Positions 57,644-64,000 of a DNA stretch of 64,000 nucleotides are shown here, one piece after another. The notes under the pieces were generated by a model that saw only the letters and a program-made list of their open reading frames with translations, made no database searches and was not told where the DNA came from. The translations under genes and the position numbers were made by a program. The DNA lies in contig JAKSYS010000133.1 in the NCBI GenBank assembly GCA_022925895.1, forward strand, positions 45,257-109,256, given 5' to 3'. Numbering within the stretch: position 1 is the stretch's first letter; every line of letters starts with the position of its first letter. The DNA comes from Fragilaria crotonensis. Its lineage: Eukaryota > Bacillariophyta > Fragilariophyceae > Fragilariales > Fragilariaceae.

Positions 57644-60600
57644 TGATAATTAGTTGAACCTTCTGGTAGTCCTCGTAGGTTATACTGGTAATCGAATGGA
57701 TAGGGAATTTGGAAATCTCTGTCGCAAGGAGGAAAAGAGTGCAGTGTGTCAGTGTGCATGGAACGCGACGTGAGAGTAGAGTCATTTGACAACCCCGCCA
57801 AATGCGATCCAACAAACAACAGTCAACAGTTGTCCATTGATCCATTCCGTCCGAGATCAACGCGGAGACACTTACATCGTACAAGCAAAGCGTACTCTAC
57901 CAGTCCTTCCAACTACAGCACTATAACAATCCACAACGTCCAGAGTCTTGAGCACTTTTCACGCTCGTCTCAAATGAATGCAGTTGACAGTAATCTGAGA
58001 TGAAAGCTGTAGGACTCCGAGACTCCGACTACCGGCAACCTGCAATCAGTAAGACTTGAATGCCTTCTTTGAATTTATAGGACGACAGTCGTTGACCGTT
58101 GACAGATGCCTGTACAGATGCCGATATCTGATTTGGAAAAACAATCCTTCCCTCGTAGATGTAAGGATGGTAAAGGTTGATTGCTGTCCAAAAGATACCG
58201 GTTTCCATGCACCTTGACAAGTGTCAGCAACGAAAAAAGATCGGAAAGGCTTCTTCATACCGTAAATTACGGTTTCGCACTTACGCAGTACTTAGAAGAA
58301 ATTTTTCGACGCTGTTGAACCCTCGCCTGCAGAACTCATTTGATATATGTCATATCATTAGGAGAAATCTTTTTCTGCGAGATACTGGTGCAGAGTGCAG
58401 ATGGACAGGCGATACTGTGTGATATTCGATATCATACAGAGCCAAAGGTAGACTACAAGTACTCCAGTATGTTTGTCATGCAGTTTTGCAGGCGTCACAT
58501 ACCTCATATTCTCATATGTAGAATACAAATTGAAGTTCTCGTTCTTGTGTTCCAAGTTCCAAGTATGAGCATTCAGCACACCAGCACTGTATCACTGCCA
58601 TTATATCATAGCTTGCGTATTCGCGACCAATGCAGAAGATACACAGCAAATGAAGATGATTGCAATGTGATATGTGATTGGTCCATATGAACGTAGCCAA
58701 GGAAGGAGGGTGCGTAACAGGAAGTGTATTCGTTCCTGACGGTCGTTGGCCCAGTCAGTACAGTTACCTTTTCGTATGACTTTACCCTTGGGGAGATGTA
58801 TAATTTGGTGAAGGACAATGACATTGAGTGCGGAACGTGTGTACCACCCGTGTCTGGATATCGCAACGAGTCCTTTAACAAGCTAGACTGTATTGTGAAT
58901 GTCCTCTTTGGCCCACTTCCAAATGGCATGCAGGCACTATATACCTAGTGTCTCAATCACGCGTGGATGGACTGCGGTACGTCCGATTGCTGTTATTTCG
59001 CGTAACGAAACAAAACCAGCGGACGCCAGTGAAATTGTTCCATTCGATGGCAGCAATAGCATTGATCCGGATTGGGTGACGTACTGGCATACCTCTGGGG
59101 TTTTGGAGAAGGAGAATCGTTCACAGCGATGAACGCGCGGGGCATTCGCATCAGGATCAAGGAGAATGCACGGTCAAGTTAACTGGGACAGATGTATTAG
59201 GGTTATCCAATGTGACTTTTGTTACAATCGCTTTGGGCGAACGACCTACAGCTCAGATGCTTTCTCCTTCTTCGGGAAAAACATTCATGGAGTTGCCGAG
59301 GCCCAGTACGCAATTGTTTGTTTTGGGAAGTCGACATGCACCACTCAACGCAGAATCGAATCCTCGGCAACACCACGTTGTGTGTCGCGAGTCGTCAAAC
59401 CCCGGCTCGTCGACATCTTAGTCGACATCTTTCCTTCCGGGCTAGACGTTCTGATCGGCGGCTCTCCCATTACGATGCCGAAGACGAAATTCTCCTGAGA
59501 GAACCATGAAATGAGCCTTGACGATGATGTTCATCCTCCATACACCTTCACTTCTTGGTCTGACGGCGATGAGCATTCACATACCGTCCGTATTCCTCAT
59601 GCTTCGTCCACCACCCTTCACGTGTATCGTTTTCACTCATAGATCCCACTCGAAACTGCAATTCTTCCGACAGATGCGGGATGTGCAAAGGCTACTGCCA
59701 GAACGGTGACAAATGCCAAAGCTGCTCTTTTGCTACAAGAAGGGAGGCAGTGATGGATTCCAGCACTGATTGGCGTACGACCTTAATGTCCTCGACAGTG
59801 TCTGCTGGACCCACAGGGGAGCACCAACCGTCAAAGGCAAACGGCACAACCACAAGCCGCACCCACCGATATGTCACAGACTCGCCATCAATGAGGCCAC
59901 TGCGAACGAACCTGATGCTGTACCCCCACACACACAAGCCTACCAGATCCGTTGACGCAACAGCCAAACCAACTACAGCACGCGTTATGCCAATGTTACT
60001 GATACTGCTGAAATTCCATCACAACAAGTGGGGATTTTTGTCCAAGTTTTGGTGATGGCAGCTCGTTTGGTTCTTGCATGATGTATCTTTTTGTTGCTCC
60101 TGCCACTTTTCGTTCTAGGATGATTTCGCCTGTGATTGTGCATTCTTTGGCTGGGGGGGAGTTTGCCACAATGATTAGTTTCCTATATAATCCAACTTGT
60201 GTTAATGTTGTAGAGTATCGAATGTCGTTTGTCATGGACATCATTTGACTCTTGCATTAACACTTAACACTTAACAATAGGTTTTAATCATCGTCAAACT
60301 TCAGGATACCAGAAATGTTGAACGACAGATGTGAAGCGTAAGCTTCGTGTCAATACTCCATCGAAAACGAGACAGTCCAATTACGCGCCTCCTACAGATG
60401 TAACAAAAAAGACAACAGGTTCAGGAAAGTCGCTGCGGATAGGAAGCATTTCGAGAACGAATCCAGGATGCGTCGCCAAAAATTCATGCAAAGCTATCGT
60501 TTCTTGTTGACCCGTAATGTTTTTCAACGGCGAGTTATCATCTTCTTGCCCTTCGTGGAAATGCAGCATTGTCCCAGGCGTCCACATCGTGTAGGTTGAA

Positions 60601-63600
60601 TTCAAAATTTCGATTGCACCTCGGTACAGATCACAGTCAATGTTGATGGCTGCGATCTTGTCCTTGGCATTCTCTTGAATAAATCCAGGAAGAGTATCAC
60701 TGAACAGGCCCTTGTGAAGCGTCACGTGAGGTTCGACTGGTGGAAGATTTCCGCTGAGACTAAAGAATCCTTTCCCCATTATTCCCTTCCAATGTTCTGG
60801 GAGTCCAGTAAAGGTATCGAAGCCATGGATTGCAATCGCCTTGTTGTCACGTTGACTGTATGACGTGACGTTGACCGACGACCCAGTGTACACTCCGAAC
60901 TCCAACCACAGACGATTGGCAGTGTTCAGCAAACCTGGTGTATTCTGCGTATGTGCGTAGAGGGAATACATTCGATACTGCCCTCTTCGTCGTTTTTTAA
61001 AGGGCCATCCACCAATTAATTTGCCTTCAAAAGTGGTCTCAAGTTGTTCCTGCTCAGAACTGGTAAACGTGCGCCTTGCATCCAACGCCTGGCGCATACG
61101 GAATTGGAAGTCTTGCAAGTCGTTGGTCACTTCGATGATCCTGTCGGGTGAAGAGCATCGTCCTGGCAACGTGTGAGTGTCTCCCGAGCACCAGGTGATG
61201 GAGCTCGGAGTAGCAACAACTTTACTCTCATGATTGGCACTCGCCGGTGCTCCGCTCGAGCGCGAGACAATTTTCCCCAAGAACGATTTAGAGCTCCAAC
61301 AAATCAAAATCAAACATGCTATGCTCCACATGGAGTACTTTGATCTTTTGTTTCTGGATTTACGGACCTTCGCCATGGTCGTTGATCCTGAAAAACGGGG
61401 GCATAAATAGGACATCACGGTCTTGCGCTCAAATGGAAATATGAAGAAAATGTTTTATTCGACAGCTCACAGCAACCCTATTTTACAAAATGGGGAAATA
61501 CAGCGTTAAAACACCGATAATTCTTTTGCAAACGTAACACACCTTTGATTCTGACCATCATATTACACAAAAGTTATCCCATTGTACGAAAAAGGACGTT
61601 TGACTTACAAAATTAGAAATTTGAACGATCATTATTTACTCATTTCTACCCAATAGAAAATGTCACAAACAAAATAAACCTAATAGTTTCGGATAATTTC
61701 AATACCACCCATCTGCTTTGCATTTTGTTACCCTCTCAGCTACAGTGTATCAGAAAGGAGAATGCCTAACATATCTAGGGCCCTTCAAGATGCGTACCCT
61801 TCTGCAACATTGGATATAGGATACATGGAATCCAAGGAGCAGCTTTCGTTTTGGGGTCGGCAAGACATTTTCCACGGTGCTGGACTAACCAATTAATTCT
61901 TGCCGCGTCCCGCCAACACATTTAGATCATTCGTCTTCACTCTTATGATACAAGATTGTTCCTACCACGGTCATTCTGCCAGCCATCGCAGGGGCTGCTA
62001 GCGCAAGCAATTATGATTCGGATCTTGAAGCGGACTGGAGGCCGCATAGCAACACTCGTCATTGTCGGAATCGAGACTTGGTGCCTCCAGTGGGAAGGAA
62101 AATTGGATCTGGTGCGACAAGCGTTATTGGACGGGAATAGACATGGCATTCTGGTCTTGACTCCCAAGTCAATCACAGCAACGCAAAAGGTAATGTGACG
62201 ACATCATCCATACCAAAACACCCAGTGAAAATTGCATGCATAGATCATTACCTTGTGTCTTTGGATTCGCTTTTGTCCCTTGTTCTCAACAAGGCTGTTG
62301 TTACTTAAGGTAGTTTCGTTTTTGACAAGATAGTAGTAAGTAGCCCGCGCATGTTGGATCAGCTGGCCAACGTATAGGTGGGTTTGAAAAATTCGTATGT
62401 TGCCTCGGAATGGGTTGCATTGTCCAGACGGCAATTTTTTTATCGGTGGGTATCAGCAAACCAATCCTTTTCGTCGAGAAATTGGTCAGGGCATTGGAGG
62501 ACCGATCTCTTCCGCGCAAGCCAGTGATAACGTGTACTGCAATTCATATTGACCAATTTTTCCACAATCGCCTTATTGGACGAACCCCCGCAATCGTTCC
62601 AGATGGATCCATCCGCTCTGGCAAGTAGAAAGCATACTTTTCGATCCTCAACAATCGACACTCCAAGTTCTTGTATGGCTGGAAATATTTCAAACGCCAG
62701 AAATTTCTCAGAGTGGAGAGTCCGATGCAATTTGTAAACAAAGTGGTCAAGTCGCTGGAATCGTCCAGTGGCCCAAATCTCGGCTGCGTCGTATGGACCG
62801 TAAAACATGCGATCGTTGACCGGAAATTTAGAAAAGCCAGGAACTACGGACATGTTGTTACCCGTATCGAACGTCCGGTTGGTTGTAATATTGAACACCG
62901 TTTTCGCTAATGGCGGCGTCGAGAAGATATCAATTGGCGTAATAAACACAACATCGACACGCAACATGGCGACGCGTTCGTATGTTACATTCTGGGAGAA
63001 AGCGTATTGCTTCATGGTATCCCATACTCCTTCGATCGAATGCCACATCTTGATAACATTCGCATGGGTTTCAACCGTGTAACCCTTGACCTTTCCAATG
63101 AACGGGTTCTTTTCAATGTTAGTCTCATTCCTGATCATTCCCAAGAGAACACTGTGGTTTCGCTCAAACTCCTCCATCGAGTGCTGCGCAAAGCCAACGT
63201 ATGGCAGGATATCCCGTCCTGCCCGACGAGCATGGGTGTGAACAGCCTCACGAAGCAAATAGACATCTTCTGGCACAATGGGACCTCCCGCACTTGATCG
63301 TGATGGAGGTTCAAATGTAACATTGTAAATATGGACAAAATAATCACAATCGTTGTGAATGTTGGGCACAATAATGTTTGCTTCCACTGAGGGAAGAACC
63401 AAAAGCTTGAATGCTCGGGGCAGCCCATAGAAATTGATAGCACATCGACCTCGGGGAGCGTATACGGATTTGGACTTGGGATCTTTGGTACTTAATCGAG
63501 ATGATGATGTCTCAAATGTCAACTGTGCAGTATATTCCAGGTGTCCGGAGCGAAATAGACAGGCCAAGACAAGGGAAAGAAGCAGCGCCAGGTAACGACG

Positions 63601-64000
63601 AATTCTCGTCATGGAGGTATGAGTACGCGCTGTCACAGCGGAGGCTTCAACCATTTGTGGCACAAACAGTTGCAGTACATGAACCTGGTACGGAGTACTA
63701 GTACTTGTAATCGTTCGAGAGCAAATACTATCTTGACGGATGGAATGGTGAGGGATAGCCTATCAGAGCAAAGGCCCGATGTCAACTCCCGTCCGACCTT
63801 GGTATAAAGTTGACGGTTGCCTTTCGATTTTCAATACACACATACGTACGTCAAGGAAAGCATTCTTCGTCCGAACTTCATCCAACGCATATGAGATAAA
63901 TGGCAGGGTTGATTATTTAAGGCGATGCGGCCGGCGCGCCTAACAACGCCTTATCCTACTCCTTTTTAAATTTGGGTTTTGCGTGTATGTGTGTGTGTGT

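Overview
This is nuclear DNA from a eukaryote, most likely a diatom. The genes are split by short introns of 60-111 bp with GT..AG borders. There is a 'DILLGRG...' domain of the kind expanded in diatoms (DUF6824-like), a full-length mitochondrial proton-translocating transhydrogenase, Ser/Thr/Pro-rich secreted LRR and GSDH-PKD surface proteins, and LTR, non-LTR and DNA transposons with diatom-like proteins. I cannot name the species. I see no rRNA, tRNA or CRISPR.

Layout. 0.5-2.4 kb holds a secreted leucine-rich-repeat protein (+) and 3.3-4.3 kb an armadillo-like protein (-). 4,652-16,571 is a complete Copia-type LTR retrotransposon read on the minus strand, with 905-bp LTRs, a GGTTA target duplication, PBS and PPT. 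Its pol is frameshifted, and about 4.3 kb of unexplained coding sequence lies between the 5' LTR and gag. 16.7-17.9 kb holds a frameshifted histidine-phosphatase gene, and 19.2-19.8 kb a decayed PP2A B''-like gene. 20,097-21,383 is a TIR element with TAA target duplications. 

22.0-41.0 kb is a segmental duplication of a GSDH-PKD surface-protein gene. The left copy is frameshifted, the right copy is intact (856 aa), and a diverged broken third copy lies at 58.7-60.1 kb. Between the two main copies are a truncated LINE with an endonuclease domain (25.7-29.4 kb), a 32-bp-TIR element (29,381-35,487) that contains an internally deleted Copia (29,543-32,202), and a GTAC-bordered TIR element (35.9-36.7 kb). 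Inside the 32-bp-TIR element, inverted arrays of a 73-bp unit flank a dioxygenase-like ORF, beside a Mutator-like zinc-finger protein.

42.9-50.9 kb is the most unusual stretch. A 24-bp imperfect inverted repeat and two arrays of a 15-bp near-palindrome bracket a three-exon DDE transposase, a partner ORF, an unknown three-exon 458-aa gene and a fragment of a 2-oxoacid dehydrogenase E2 gene. It is a candidate cargo-carrying transposon.

52.2-53.9 kb holds the DUF6824-like protein, 54.0-57.6 kb the five-exon NAD(P) transhydrogenase (-), 60.4-61.4 kb a TylF-type methyltransferase (-), and 62.4-63.7 kb a predicted Golgi membrane protein (-). Host genes sit in small groups at the two ends, and the middle is built by mobile elements and duplication.
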